Positions 33,656 to 44,504 of a stretch of 64,000 bases of DNA are shown in pieces. Each line of letters begins with the position of its first letter. The first letter of the stretch is position 1. Position numbers and translations under genes: made by a program. The notes under the pieces were generated by a model. That model ran no database searches and had not been told where the DNA came from. It was given only the letters and a program-made list of their open reading frames with translations. Source of the stretch: Corydoras sp. C115 (Eukaryota > Chordata > Actinopteri > Siluriformes > Callichthyidae). The stretch covers positions 836,001 through 900,000 of the forward strand of contig JAFMOC010000193.1 in assembly GCA_019802505.1 (NCBI GenBank), read 5' to 3'.

Positions 33656-33775
33656 CTTCATAAGACGTGGAACCATGGAACCATGGAACCGTGGAACCAT
33701 GAAGGTCCTCTAACATTCATTTAATCACCCCACGACTGAAGAGGTCCGGGTTCTATGAGCTCACATGAGCATTGT

Positions 33776-33794
33776 GAGTGTGTGTGTGTGTGTG

Positions 33795-33869
<75 letters not shown>

Positions 33870-33888
33870 AGGTGTGTGTGTGTGTATG
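33776..33888. repeat. Compound (GT)n/(TA)n microsatellite
   Basis: GT tracts are interrupted twice by GTATATATGTG, suggesting an internal duplication. Confidence 0.93.
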
Positions 33889-33968
33889 AACACAGGGCCA
33901 GACTGAAAACAAGGCTCCACCCTGATTTAAATAATGTCATAATTATAATAATTATTAAAATCATTATA

Positions 33969-34341
33969 AATGATGGAACGGCACGGTGGCTAGGTGGTTT
34001 GGCATGTTCTCCTCTCAGCACTAGGGATTCCCAGTTCGAATCCCAATCTGGGTGGAGTTTCCATGTTCTCCCCGTGTCCACGTGGGTTTCCTATGGGTTC
34101 TCCGGTTTCCTCCCACAGTCCAAAAACATGGATCAAGTCAATTGAATTCTCCAAATTCCCCATATAGAGTGTGTCTGTGTGAGTGAGTGTGTGCTCAGTG
34201 ATGGATTGGCGTCCTGTCCTGGGTGTCTCTGCCCAGCGCCCAAAACATTCTCCTCTGGATGGGCATGGAGAACCCCCCCCCCACCCTCACGACCCTAATA
34301 GAGGATAAAGCGGAAGATAATGAATGAATGAATGATGGAAC
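33969..34341 (+). mobile_element. V-SINE/DANA-like SINE with 11-bp target duplication
   Basis: A nearly full-length family A copy (33980-34330) with head GGCACGGTGGCTAGGTGG, the shared core and a GAATGAATG tail. Exact direct repeats AATGATGGAAC flank it at 33969-33979 and 34331-34341. This is the second young, intact insertion in the window. Confidence 0.93.
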
Positions 34342-34458
34342 CCTGGACAGAAATAAATGTCGTGACGTTGTAGCAGTTTGTGGAAATGATGTCACAGAAA
34401 ATGTGTGATGTCATCAATGATAAAGCAGGTCTAACTAGATAGAAAAACAGAAGTGTGT

Positions 34459-34460
<2 letters not shown>

Positions 34461-34500
<40 letters not shown>
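34461..34500. repeat. (CA)n microsatellite
   Basis: About 19 CA units. Confidence 0.95.
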
Positions 34501-34501
<1 letters not shown>

Positions 34502-34578
34502 ACACCTGACTAATAAACAGTTTAGGATTTAAAGCTGCAGTCCACGTCTTCCACGTCTTTGAGCTCAGTGTCGGAGTG

Positions 34579-34681
34579 AACCCCCCCCCGCCGCCCCCGC
34601 CCCCGCCCCGCCCCGCCCTTGCTGAGAACACTTGAAGTGACTCTCAGGCCCGGTTTTGGGGTTTGGGGTTTGGGTTTAGGG
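34579..34681. other. GC-box cluster and G-quadruplex motif
   Basis: CCCCGCCC-type GC boxes are packed at 34580-34620. Downstream, 34658-34681 reads GGGGTTTGGGGTTTGGG followed by TTTAGGG: four G runs with 3-4-base loops, which fits an intramolecular G-quadruplex. Confidence 0.5.
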
Positions 34682-34904
34682 AGGGTGCGCTGACAGGTAT
34701 GCCGGCGTTCTTAAGAACTCCAGCTCAGCGTGGCTTTCTCTCAACTAAATCCCGGCGGACGCAAAGCTTCGGTGCCTGAACCCTCCACCGGGGGACGAGG
34801 CAGGGCTTCTTACACGCCTTTCAAAGAAAGTGAGAGTAAATAACAAAAAAAAAAAAAAAAAAAGTCCTGGAAAAAGCGTCGAACTCTAAAGCGCAGACAG
34901 ACGG
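34682..34904. other. Unassigned 3' flank
   Basis: An A run lies at 34844-34863. No gene is recognised. Confidence 0.45.
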
Positions 34905-35135
34905 GAAGCTTCACCTAATTATGAAGAGGAGTGAGGTCTCGGTGGAGGAGGGTTCAATGAGGAAGTCATGGCGGATCAGGGGAATCCCCAGACATGGGCT
35001 GTAATTATTACCACCATTATTCACCCAACTTGTCCTTGTCCAATTGATTGGCACGGCTGTTTCATGGCGGTTTTCAAAAATCTCTCTCCTCCCTCCTCTC
35101 TGATGGCATGACACATGACAAGCCAACTAATCAAA
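34905..35135. promoter_or_regulatory. Candidate conserved non-coding element
   Basis: A complex, repeat-free block (GGGCTGTAATTATTACCACC, TTGTCCAATTGATTGGCACG, GACACATGACAAGCCAACTA) about 8 kb after the bcl11b stop. It includes a CCAATTGATTGG inverted pair of CCAAT-like boxes. Texture suggests a distal enhancer; conservation is unproven. Confidence 0.42.
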
Positions 35136-35564
35136 GACATTCCCATCACGCACCACGCAGGAACCAAAGCCGCCGCCGCCGCAAAAAAAAAAAAAAAAAA
35201 CCCGAAATTTAAAAAAAGCTCCGCTGATGATTCAGAACCAAATCCTCCATCCGCCGCCGAACCGCCGACACGGAAACGGAGATCACACAGCAGAATTGAG
35301 CTGACACCTGAATCCACATTTAAAAATTAATTACAAATAAATGGAAGAGAGGAATCCTGAGCGTAAATATAAAAAAAAATAATAATAATAAAAAATAAAG
35401 ATAATAAAGACGAGCCAAAAACGTTCTTAAATTCCTGAATGGAGAACCCACGGTACGGCGTGTTCTATAGATCTGCGTTCTCTGTACAGAGGCAGTCACA
35501 TTTAATAACGCGGCGGTGGCGTCGGTGCTGATGATCCACCGCCCAACCGGAGAGCCGGAGTCCG
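35136..35564. other. Unassigned 3' flank
   Basis: A runs lie at 35185-35200 and 35371-35400. No gene is recognised. Confidence 0.4.
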
Positions 35565-36137
35565 GGTTTATAACCATACGCCTGAGACGGCCACGCCCAT
35601 CGGGGGAGATATTCACACGCAGCGTTGCTATTTAAACGGTGCAGGAGGAAGGCGGGGAAACAGACCGTTGGCGGGGTGTGAGACAGAGCCCCCTAGTGTC
35701 TGTCCAGATATCCTGCAAGTGTGGGATTGAAGTAAGTGGGATTTGTTTAAGCATCATTACGTTTATCTGGATGAGATGTTCATTCATTATCTTCAGCTTA
35801 ATCCTCTTCTAGGTTCATGTGGGGGGGGGGGGGGGGGGGGGGGGTACACCCAGTTCTGATGATGGGATCATGTGATGTGTCTGGGTCGGTGGTGCACCTG
35901 GGTTTATAAAGATACACCTGAGATGTACCTCATTTAAAGACGGCCACGCCCATCTTGAGAGATATCGACATGCATTGTTGCTATTTAAACCACACAGAAG
36001 GAAGGCGGGGAACTAGACTGTTGGCAGGGTGTAAGCTAGAGCCCCCTAGTGTCTGTCCAAGTGTCCTGTAGTGTGGGATTAAAGTAAGTCGGACTTGTTT
36101 AAGCATCATTAGGTTTCTCTGGATGAGATGTTTATAA
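35565..36137. repeat. Tandem duplication of about 230 bp with SINE scrap between
   Basis: The first copy (35565-35787) contains ACGGCCACGCCCATC, GCTATTTAAAC, GAGCCCCCTAGTGTCTGTCC and TTTAAGCATCATTA; the second (35901-36137) repeats them in order. A minus-strand SINE tail (CATTCATTATCTTCAGCTTA) and a G run (35821-35844) lie between the copies. Confidence 0.8.
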
Positions 36138-36464
36138 CTTTAAAGGGCGGGGTCTGTGGATCACCTGTGGGTCGGGCGCTCCTGTGTGAGGTGTGGATGT
36201 GGGCGGGGCTCAGCCGCCGAGCCGTGTGGGTGTGTATCTCGGGTCGGTCCGTTCGGTCGGGGAGGAGAAGCTGCTTGAGAGAATTTCTTCCGATTACACC
36301 ACGACTCTGCCTCAACTCCACGGCTCTCCCAAAGTTCCAAAAAGGAAACGGGGCAGATTTATTAAAATAAAAAAACGCAGACTGGCGTCTGTGCGGCGGC
36401 GGCGGCGGCGGCGAAGGCACCGGCGAGGTGCGAGGTGCTTTTTGATATTCAGATTCGGCTGCCT
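36138..36464. other. Unassigned GC-rich 3' flank
   Basis: A short CGG repeat lies at 36395-36412. No gene is recognised. Confidence 0.4.
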
Positions 36465-36640
36465 ACACACAGCATTATGACACATTTGGATGATCGCATT
36501 GTGGGATTAGGAGGCTGCCTTGTCATTTTCAACAACAATACGGCGATTTAGGGATGCTATTTCTCACCGTGCGCCACGCATTAACGCCGGGCCCGGAGAT
36601 TTACATAAATCTTTGTCTTAAGATGAAAGAAAAAAAAAAA
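36465..36640. promoter_or_regulatory. Candidate conserved non-coding element
   Basis: A complex block with GCATTATGACACATTTGGAT, TGCCTTGTCATTTTCAACAA and GAGATTTACATAAATCTTTG. It lacks satellites although these lie on both sides. An enhancer role is inferred from texture and location only. Confidence 0.42.
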
Positions 36641-36681
36641 AAAAAAAGGTTTTGAGACAATGAAGTTAAGCTTTGGAGGGC

Positions 36682-36682
<1 letters not shown>

Positions 36683-36737
<55 letters not shown>

Positions 36738-36763
36738 CAGAGAGAGAGAGAGAGGGAGGGAGA

Positions 36764-36804
<41 letters not shown>

Positions 36805-36805
36805 T
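36683..36805. repeat. (GA)n region
   Basis: About 120 bp of polypurine GA repeats with GAC and GGGA interruptions. Confidence 0.95.
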
Positions 36806-36829
36806 GCTGTTCAGGCCGGGTTAGTGCTG

Positions 36830-36960
36830 TGTCTCCCCCTAAATTACTCTGCTCCTTAATCTCATTGCCTCTGGCAGTCATTTTGAAAAGTGACCTAGAT
36901 TGTTGCAGCACCCTCACTGATTGGATTCATCCAGCCTGATTGGGAATTGGTTTACAGAAC
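36830..36960. promoter_or_regulatory. Candidate conserved non-coding element
   Basis: TCCTTAATCTCATTGCCTCT, GTCATTTTGAAAAGTGACCT and CCTGATTGGGAATTGGTTTA form a repeat-free patch between a GA tract and the 20-bp minisatellite. A weak enhancer candidate. Confidence 0.35.
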
Positions 36961-36970
36961 ATCACAGACT

Positions 36971-37770
36971 GAGGACCAGAGCCTCACTCTGAGGACCAGA
37001 GTCTCACTCTGAGGACCAGAGCCTCACTCTGAGGACCACAGCCTCACTCTGAGGACCGCAGCCTCACTCTGAGGACCGCAGCCTCACTCTGAGGACCAGA
37101 GTCTCACTCTGAGGACCAGAGTCTCACTCTGAGGACCAGAGTCTCACTCTGAGGACCAGAGTCTCACTCTGAGGACCAGAGTCTCACTCTGAGGACCACA
37201 GCCTCACTCTGAGGACCAGAGTCTCACTCTGAGGACCAGAGTCTCACTCTGAGGACCGCAGCCTCACTCTGAGGACCAGAGCCTCACTCTGAGGACCAGA
37301 GCCTCACTCTGAGGACCACAGCCTCACTCTGAGGACCACGGTCTCACTCTGAGGACCAGAGCCTCACTCTGAGGACCGGAGCCTCACTCTGAGGACCACG
37401 GCCTCACTCTGAGGACCACGGCCTCACTCTGAGGACCACGGCCTCACTCTGAGGACCACAGCCTCACTCTGAGGACCAGAGCCTCACTCTGAGGACCACG
37501 GCCTCACTCTGAGGACCACAGCCTCACTTTGAGGACCAGGGCCTCACTCTGAGGACCAGAGCCTCACTCTGAGGACCAGAGCCTCACTCTGAGGACCAGA
37601 GCCTCACTCTGAGGACCAGAGCCTCACTCTGAGGACCAGAGCCTCACTCTGAGGACCAGAGCCTCACTCTGAGGACCACAGTCTCACTCTGAGGACCACG
37701 GCCTCACTCTGAGGACCACGGCCTCACTCTGAGGACCGCGGCCTCACTCTGAGGACCGCAGCCTCACTCT
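36971..37770. repeat. 20-bp minisatellite, 40 units, no indels
   Basis: Exactly 40 units of GAGGACCAGAGCCTCACTCT fill 800 bp. Variation is confined mainly to positions 8-11 (AGAG, ACAG, GCAG, ACGG, GCGG) and no insertion or deletion shifts the register. The array ends in GTGGTCCTCAGAGTG, an inverted unit. Confidence 0.97.
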
Positions 37771-37914
37771 GTGGTCCTCAGAGTGGTCCACTCACAATTT
37801 TAAACATCGAAAAAACACTTCATGCTTTCTGTCTGGGTTCTGATGATGTGTTCTGATGATGGGATCTGATGATGGGATCTGATGGTGGGATCTGTCTGGG
37901 TTCTGATGGTGGAA
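37771..37914. repeat. Linker between the two 20-bp arrays
   Basis: It starts with the inverted unit GTGGTCCTCAGAGTGGTCC, continues through TTTTAAACATCGAAAAAACA and ends in TGATGG-type 13-bp repeats. The same linker recurs at 38495. Confidence 0.92.
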
Positions 37915-38494
37915 TCTGACCACAGCCTCACTCTGAGGACCGCAGCCTCACTCTGAGGACCAGAGCCTCACTCTGAGGACCAGAGCCTCACTCTGAGGAC
38001 CAGAGTCTCACTCTGAGGACCACAGCCTCACTCTGAGGACCGCAGCCTCACTCTGAGGACCGCAGCCTCACTCTGAGGACCAGAGCCTCACTCTGAGGAC
38101 CGCAGCCTCACTCTGAGGACCGCAGCCTCACTCTGAGGACCAGAGTCTCACTCTGAGGACCGCAGCCTCACTCTGAGGACCGCAGCCTCACTCTGAGGAC
38201 CGCAGCCTCACTCTGAGGACCGCAGCCTCACTCTGAGGACCGCAGCCTCACTCTGAGGACCAGAGCCTCACTCTGAGGACCAGAGCCTCACTCTGAGGAC
38301 CGCAGCCTCACTCTGAGGACCGCAGCCTCACTCTGAGGACCAGAGCCTCACTCTGAGGACCAGAGCCTCACTCTGAGGACCGCAGCCTCACTCTGAGGAC
38401 CAGAGCCTCACTCTGAGGACCGCAGCCTCACTCTGAGGACCAGAGTCTCACTCTGAGGACCAGAGCCTCACTCTGAGGACCGCAGCCTCACTCT
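37915..38494. repeat. 20-bp minisatellite, second array, about 29 units
   Basis: Same unit as the 36971 array, again without indels, with GCAG and AGAG variants dominating. It is followed by a second copy of the linker, so array plus linker was duplicated as a block (linker spacing 724 bp). Confidence 0.97.
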
Positions 38495-39020
38495 GTGGTC
38501 CTCAGAGTGGTCCACTCACAATTTTAAACATCGAAAAAACACTTCATGCTTTCTGTCTGGGTTCTGATGATGGGATCTGAAGGTGGGATCTGTCTGGGTT
38601 CTGATGATGTGTTCTGATGATGGGATCTGATGATGAGATCTGATGGTGGGATCTGTCTGGGTTCTGATGGTGGAATCTGATGGTGTGTTCTGATGATGTG
38701 TTCTGATGGTGGGATCTGTCTGGGTTCTGATGGTGGGATCTGATGGTGGGATCTGTCTGAGTTCTGAAGATGTGTTCTGATGGTGGGATCTGATGGTGGG
38801 ATCTGTCTGGGTTCTGATGATGTGTTCTGATGGTGGGTTCTGATGGGGGATCTGATGGTGGGATCTGATGGTGGGATCTGATGATGTGTTCTGATGATGG
38901 GTTCTGATGATGGGATCTGATGATGGGTTCTGATGATGGGTTCTGATGATGGGTTCTGATGGTGGGATCTGATAGTGGGATCTGATAGTGGGATCTGATA
39001 GTGGGGTGTCTGGGTTCTGA
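38495..39020. repeat. Linker copy plus 13-bp TCTGATGRTGGGA minisatellite
   Basis: After the linker (38495-38560), a 13-bp repeat (TCTGATGGTGGGA / TTCTGATGATGTG) with TCTGTCTGGG spacers runs to about 39020. Since 13 x 3 = 39, all frames can remain open, which explains long minus-strand open frames here that are not genes. Confidence 0.92.
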
Positions 39021-39172
39021 TGATGGAACATGTGAGGGTCCCGGTGTAATTTGCTGATAGTGCAGTGTGAAGCTGAAGTCCAGGTTGGAGCTGATTAAGT
39101 TCAAACAGAAACACGACGACGTCACATGTTCTGGAACTCATTAATTATTCAGTCTGCAAACGACAACAAAAA

Positions 39173-39174
<2 letters not shown>

Positions 39175-39238
<64 letters not shown>
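39175..39238. repeat. (CA)n microsatellite
   Basis: About 31 CA units. Confidence 0.95.
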
Positions 39239-39239
<1 letters not shown>

Positions 39240-39555
39240 TGGAGGAGCGGCAGCAGCATTCATATGTCCGGCAGATGACGGGTCGCCCCCTGCTGTTAGT
39301 GGGGGGCTGATCCACAGCAACACTTGTGCCGAGTCTAATTCCAGCTGAAAGGTCGTTATTTATTGCTTTTCGCCGGCCGTAGTGGGCAGTGGGCAGTGGG
39401 CGGCGGCTCCCCGTACCGCCTCCCGCCGTCCGACAGGATAAAACAAACAAACGGCAGCGGCGCAGCGGCGCAGCGGTCCACCGCATAAAGGTTATTTACA
39501 TCTGTGGAAACTTGCTGCAGGATCAGTCAGCGCTGACAGGCAGCATCAGATAGCA

Positions 39556-39556
<1 letters not shown>
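39239..39556. other. Unassigned 3' flank
   Basis: GC-rich mixed sequence with short GCAGCGGCGCA repeats near 39455. No gene is recognised. Confidence 0.4.

Positions 39557-39616
<60 letters not shown>
39557..39616. repeat. (GT)n microsatellite
   Basis: About 29 GT units. Confidence 0.95.
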
Positions 39617-40185
39617 GGTTCTGCCGGGTCCGTAGTCCTCTGGAACATGACTTTGTAATGGTGGTCATGTTTTATTGATGGGTGGCGCAGACGCAGATAA
39701 CGGCTGGTTTAAAAAACAAAGACGCTGGCTTCAGGGGCACTCACTCACTCTCTCACTCACTCACTCACTCACCCCGGGGTAATTAAGGCAACGTGGTTCG
39801 CGGGGCGGGATTCGTCCCAACAGCTATCGTTTATTTCCCCGGGTGGAGGAGGAGGAGGCGCTGGTGCAGGTGGAGGTGCAGGTTACACGTCTTATCTGCC
39901 CATCAATAGCCCCGTTTTATCCGCCACCGTGGTTGAAAAAGGTTACACGGTCCTAACCACGAACCCGGGTGGCGGAACCCGGGCGGCGGAACCCGGCAGC
40001 GGAACCCGGCAGCGGAACCCGGGCGGCGAGGACGGAGCGTACACGGCGTGTTTATTTGTAAACTGAGCAGACAATATGAAAAGCTGGGCTGTACAAAGAG
40101 GCCGAGGTGCCAGCTGGCTGGCTGAGGGTATTCAGCCCCTCTATACCCCCTCCACAATGCCAAGCCCCTCAGCAGACGCCTGGAT
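39617..40185. other. Unassigned 3' flank
   Basis: A short ACTC repeat lies at 39740-39771 and GGCGGAACCCG repeats at 39970-40025. No gene is recognised. Confidence 0.45.
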
Positions 40186-40186
<1 letters not shown>

Positions 40187-40241
<55 letters not shown>

Positions 40242-40395
40242 ATCATGTGTACATACACCAAAACAATGGCTTACAATTCAAATATTCACACACACACATA
40301 CACACACAAGCTTGCACACACACATACTGCAGACACACACACACACACACACACACACAGACTGCACACACACACACACAGACTGCACACACATA

Positions 40396-40443
<48 letters not shown>

Positions 40444-40522
40444 TATTTGCTTCCAATCAGGTTGCAGCCTTCAGAGGTATCCTGTATAGACAAGTAGAGT
40501 TTAATAACACTTTTATGTGGTC

Positions 40523-40556
<34 letters not shown>

Positions 40557-40586
40557 ACACACACACTCACACACACACACACACTC

Positions 40587-40650
<64 letters not shown>
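40187..40650. repeat. Long interrupted (CA)n and (CT)n region
   Basis: CA tracts at 40187-40239, 40330-40442 and 40524-40622 with short unique inserts, ending in CT repeats (40622-40650). ACTGCACACACACACACAGA duplications are visible near 40359 and 40381. Confidence 0.93.
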
Positions 40651-40652
<2 letters not shown>

Positions 40653-40818
40653 GTAGCCCTCTCGCCCGCTCACTCGCCCGCTCACTCACAGCTTCCTGTC
40701 GGCTGATGGCGTCCGGGAAGCTTATTATCGGCACCCCTGCATTTCTGCAGCCACTCTGATCTGCTTTAAAGCTCGCCGTGATTGGAGAGAACGGAGTGAG
40801 CAGTCGGACCCTGCAGGT
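40651..40818. other. Unassigned 3' flank
   Basis: Short unique spacer between two repeat regions. Confidence 0.4.
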
Positions 40819-41710
40819 CTACACACTGCACACTGCAACCTACACACTGCATACTACACACTGCATACTACACACTGCATACTACACACTGCACACTGCA
40901 ACCTACACACTGCAACCTACACACTGCATACTACACACTGCACACTGCATACTACACACTGCACACTACACACTGCACGCTGCAACCTACACACTGCATA
41001 CTACACACTGCATACTACACACTGCACACTGCATACTACACACTGCACACTGCAACCTACACACTGCAACCTACACACTGCATACTACACACTGCACACT
41101 ACACACTGCATACTACACACTGCATTCTACACACTGCACACTGCATTCTACACACTGCACACTGCAACCTACACACTGCATACTACATACTGCATTCTAC
41201 ACACTGCACACTGCATACTACACACTGCACGCTGCAACCTACACACTGCACACTGCATACTACACACTGCATAATACACACTGCATTCTACACACTGCAC
41301 ACTGCAACCTACACACTACACACTGCATTCTACACACTGCACACTACACACTGCACACTGCATAATACACACTGCATACTACACACTGCACACTGCATAC
41401 TACACACTGCACACTGCATAATACACACTGCATACTACACACTGCATACTACACACTGCAGGTCTGCACACTGCATACTACACACTGCATTCTACACACT
41501 GCATACTACACACTGCAACCTACACACTGCAACCTACACACTGCATACTACACACTGCAACCTACACACTGCATTCTACACACTGCATTCTACACACTGC
41601 ATACTACACACTGCACAGTGCATACTACACACTGCACACTGCAGGTCTGCACACTGCATACTACACACGGCATACTGCATACTACACACTGCACACTACA
41701 TACTGCACAT
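40819..41710. repeat. 7-bp based satellite (ACACTGC/ATACTAC)
   Basis: About 890 bp composed of heptamers ACACTGC, ATACTAC, AACCTAC and ATTCTAC in irregular order. The strict 7-bp period keeps reading frames open over 21-bp blocks, producing a spurious 195-codon frame. Confidence 0.95.
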
Positions 41711-41849
41711 AAGGTACTACAAAAATGCACACTTCACACTGCACACTGTATACTTGTATACCTATACAGATGCACACTACACAGTCCAGGATGTTGGACG
41801 AGGATAGGCTTCAACCCCACCCCCCACCATGTGACCCCAATCAGGAGTA
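41711..41849. other. Degenerate edge of the heptamer array
   Basis: Decayed TGCACACT-type repeats pass into short unique sequence. Confidence 0.5.
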
Positions 41850-42066
41850 ATATTCATTCATTATCTTCCGCTTTGTTCTGTATTAGGGTCACACGGAGGG
41901 GGTGGGGGTGGGGGTGGGGGGTGGGGGGGGGTTGTTACAATGTACTGTTGTAAAAAGCGCTATATAAATAAATTACTTGAACTTGAACTTGTTCCAAACG
42001 CCCATCCAGGGAAGAACGTCTCGGGCAGACACACCCAGGACAGGGCGCCAATCTATCGCTGGGCAA
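41850..42066 (-). mobile_element. SINE family A fragment with an inserted family D tail
   Basis: The minus-strand SINE tail (CATTCATTATCTTCCGCTTT) and a GT/G-rich tract (41897-41933) are followed by ACAATGTACTGTTGTAAAAA, GCGCTATATAAATAAATTAC and TTGAACTTG. These match the last 55 bp of the 33449-33655 repeat. SINE sequence resumes at about 41993 (CGCCCATCCAGGGAAGAACG) and stops near 42066. Confidence 0.8.
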
Positions 42067-42176
42067 GGATTAAATAAGAAAATCAATCAATAAATAAATC
42101 CTATTATAAACGTGTATATAATAAATAAATAAATTAAACTCCCCCACATGGTCCCTCACAGGACCATCAGAGCAGC

Positions 42177-42350
42177 ATCAGGACATCAGGACATCAGGAC
42201 ATCAGGACATCATCAGGACATCAGGACATCAGGACATCAGGACATCATCAGGACATCAGGACATCAGGACATCATCAGGACATCAGGACATCAGGACATC
42301 AGGACATCATCAGGACATCAGGACATCAGGACATCAGGACATCATCAGGA
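42177..42350. repeat. 8-bp minisatellite (GGACATCA)n
   Basis: About 20 GGACATCA units with periodic TCA insertions, giving a higher-order pattern of three or four units followed by GGACATCATCA. Confidence 0.95.
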
Positions 42351-43406
42351 GGACAACGAGGACGAGCAGAATGAATTATTCACAAATGATAATAATAAAC
42401 TGTAGAATATTAAAGTGGTATTTAAATCATGATTACAGATGGCTTCAGTAAGCCCGTCCTCGTGTTCTCCGGCCCGGCCCGACCCGACTCTGCACGGAAC
42501 CCTGACTGAGGCTGGGAGGCTGAGGGTGAAGGGAACTGACCTGAATGACCGGCCCCTCAAGAACCGGGGAGAACCTGCGGCTCGGAACTCAGACGCTGAC
42601 CCCACATTCAGCCGGGGGGGCCGGCTGTTCCTTCATAAAGTTCCTGTATATTCTGAATCAACCAATCACACGGCAGCATCTCAGTGCAGTGGATTAATCA
42701 CCCCTCGGTTCATTAAAACATTAACGAACCGATACGTCAGGACGATGACATCACAACGTAACGTCCTGAAGTGTGGCGTCTTTAATGAACGGTATAAAAA
42801 ACTGGCTGCAGGTTGCATTGTGGGTAATATCAGGCTGGCAGATATGTAACATGTCCAGACCTGATCAGTAGATTCCTGAACGGAGCGGTGTTTTGGCGCT
42901 CTACCTGTTCCGAGGTCTACGGAACCTCAGTGTGAGAACTTTGTACAGAGGGATGTTAGGTTCAAAGAGTCTGTCTTTTGTTTGTCTTCCGAATCCACCA
43001 GCTTCATAATTACACTTTAATCATCTTTAAAATCTCTATATGTGTTTTATTTAGAGTCACAGTTCTTAAGAAGCTTTAAGTTGTTTTTAGAACGAGGATG
43101 TGAAAGTTCTAAAAGTTCTAAAAGTTCTTGAAACCAAAGACCAAACAACAAGTTCAGAGTGTTATCAGTGAAGGTGCAAAAGCCAGCATCAGTCATGGTA
43201 CAGAGGTGTGTGTGTGTGTGTGTTAATGTGTACGGTGGGATTATAAAGCTGATGACTCCATCAGGAGGAGATGAGGAGAATCCAACCACAACCTCCACCA
43301 ACCTCCATCAACCTCCACCAACCTCTACGGCCTTTGGATTCTAAACTACGGAACGTGTGATTTAACGAACCGCTGATGGAACACATGACCCGGTCCCGAG
43401 GAATCA
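42351..43406. other. Unassigned 3' flank
   Basis: No gene is recognised. A GT tract lies at 43206-43222 and an ACCTCCACCA repeat at 43288-43325. Open frames here show no domain. Confidence 0.45.
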
Positions 43407-43705
43407 GATTCCGCTTTATCCTCTATTAGGGTCGCGGGGGGGTTCCCCATGCCCATGCAGGGGAGAACGTTTCGGGCGCTGGGCAGATACACCCAGGACA
43501 GGGGGCAATCTATCACTGGACACACACTCACACACACACACACACTCTATATGGGGCAATTTGGAGAACTGACTTGATCCATGTTTTTGGACTGTGGGAG
43601 GAAACCCGGAGAACCCGGAGGAAACCCACACGGACACGGGGAGAACATGGAAACTCCACCCAGATGGTGAGAGGAGAACATGCTAAACACTAAGCCACCG
43701 ATTCA
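43407..43705 (-). mobile_element. V-SINE/DANA-like SINE fragment, family A
   Basis: The tail at the left is CCGCTTTATCCTCTATTAGG and the core is clear, but the tRNA-like head is truncated (TGTTCTCCTCTCACCATCTG), with an internal deletion that removes the B box. Confidence 0.88.
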
Positions 43706-44504
43706 TTTATAAATAGGACTGACGCTCGTGACGCTGACACGGGATTATTTTTATTAATGAGACTAATTGCGCTTCAGGACCTCCGTCTTCACGGCATGTC
43801 AATCATCTGGGATTAAGCCAGGGTCTCAGGAACCGAACCCTCACCCCGCTCTTCCTCAGAACGGGGCATTTGTGCAGGGGGTGGTCCACCCGGTGTTTAC
43901 CGCGGTGTTGGCGGCATTACAGGATGCCCTCCAGTCCATACGGAGGAGGTTTTTTTTTTTTTTTTTTTTTTTTACCTCGCTCTCTGGTACGAGGTTCAGA
44001 ACCTCGCGCCGTGAACATTCCTGAGACTGTCAGAGGAACATTCTCTCCCTAAAGAAATCCAGAGGCCGTGCTAAATCCCGCTGCCCTGTCTGGTCTTGTT
44101 TCTCTGGAATGCCGCCGCCGCCGCCACCAGAAGAAGACGGTATGTAGGTTTCCAACGCGGGGGGGGGGGGGGGCGTGCTTTAATGGCGGGTGCCGTTCGA
44201 ACAAATACCGCGAGGCATTTCCCGAAGCGTCCGTCACTCAATCTCGCTGCGTCGGAATATCAGAACGAGCGAGGCGGCGGCGGCGTCCCCTAAAGGTCGA
44301 GACGAGGGACTGAGCGCCGACCAATCAGAGATCAGAGAAGTCCACAGGAGGACACATCTGATGATGAGAGAGAGAGACCAATATTCATCATCATCATCAT
44401 CATCAGCGAGGGAGGGGCGGGCGTCCGCTCCGAGGATTAAGAAAGTCTGGATTAGTCTGGGGGGGGGAGGGGGGGGTGTCAGACAGATCTCATTGTCAGA
44501 AACC
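43706..44504. other. Unassigned 3' flank
   Basis: A T run lies at 43951-43973, a G run at 44159-44173 and an ATC repeat at 44385-44405. No gene is recognised. Confidence 0.45.

Noticed and set aside
38516..39141. Minus-strand frames of 171-205 codons with Pro-Ser-Asp and His-Gln-Asn repeats
   Set aside because: Product of the 13-bp minisatellite; all three frames are open over the same stretch.
40778..41365. 195-codon His-Thr-Ala-Tyr-rich frame
   Set aside because: Product of the 7-bp satellite.
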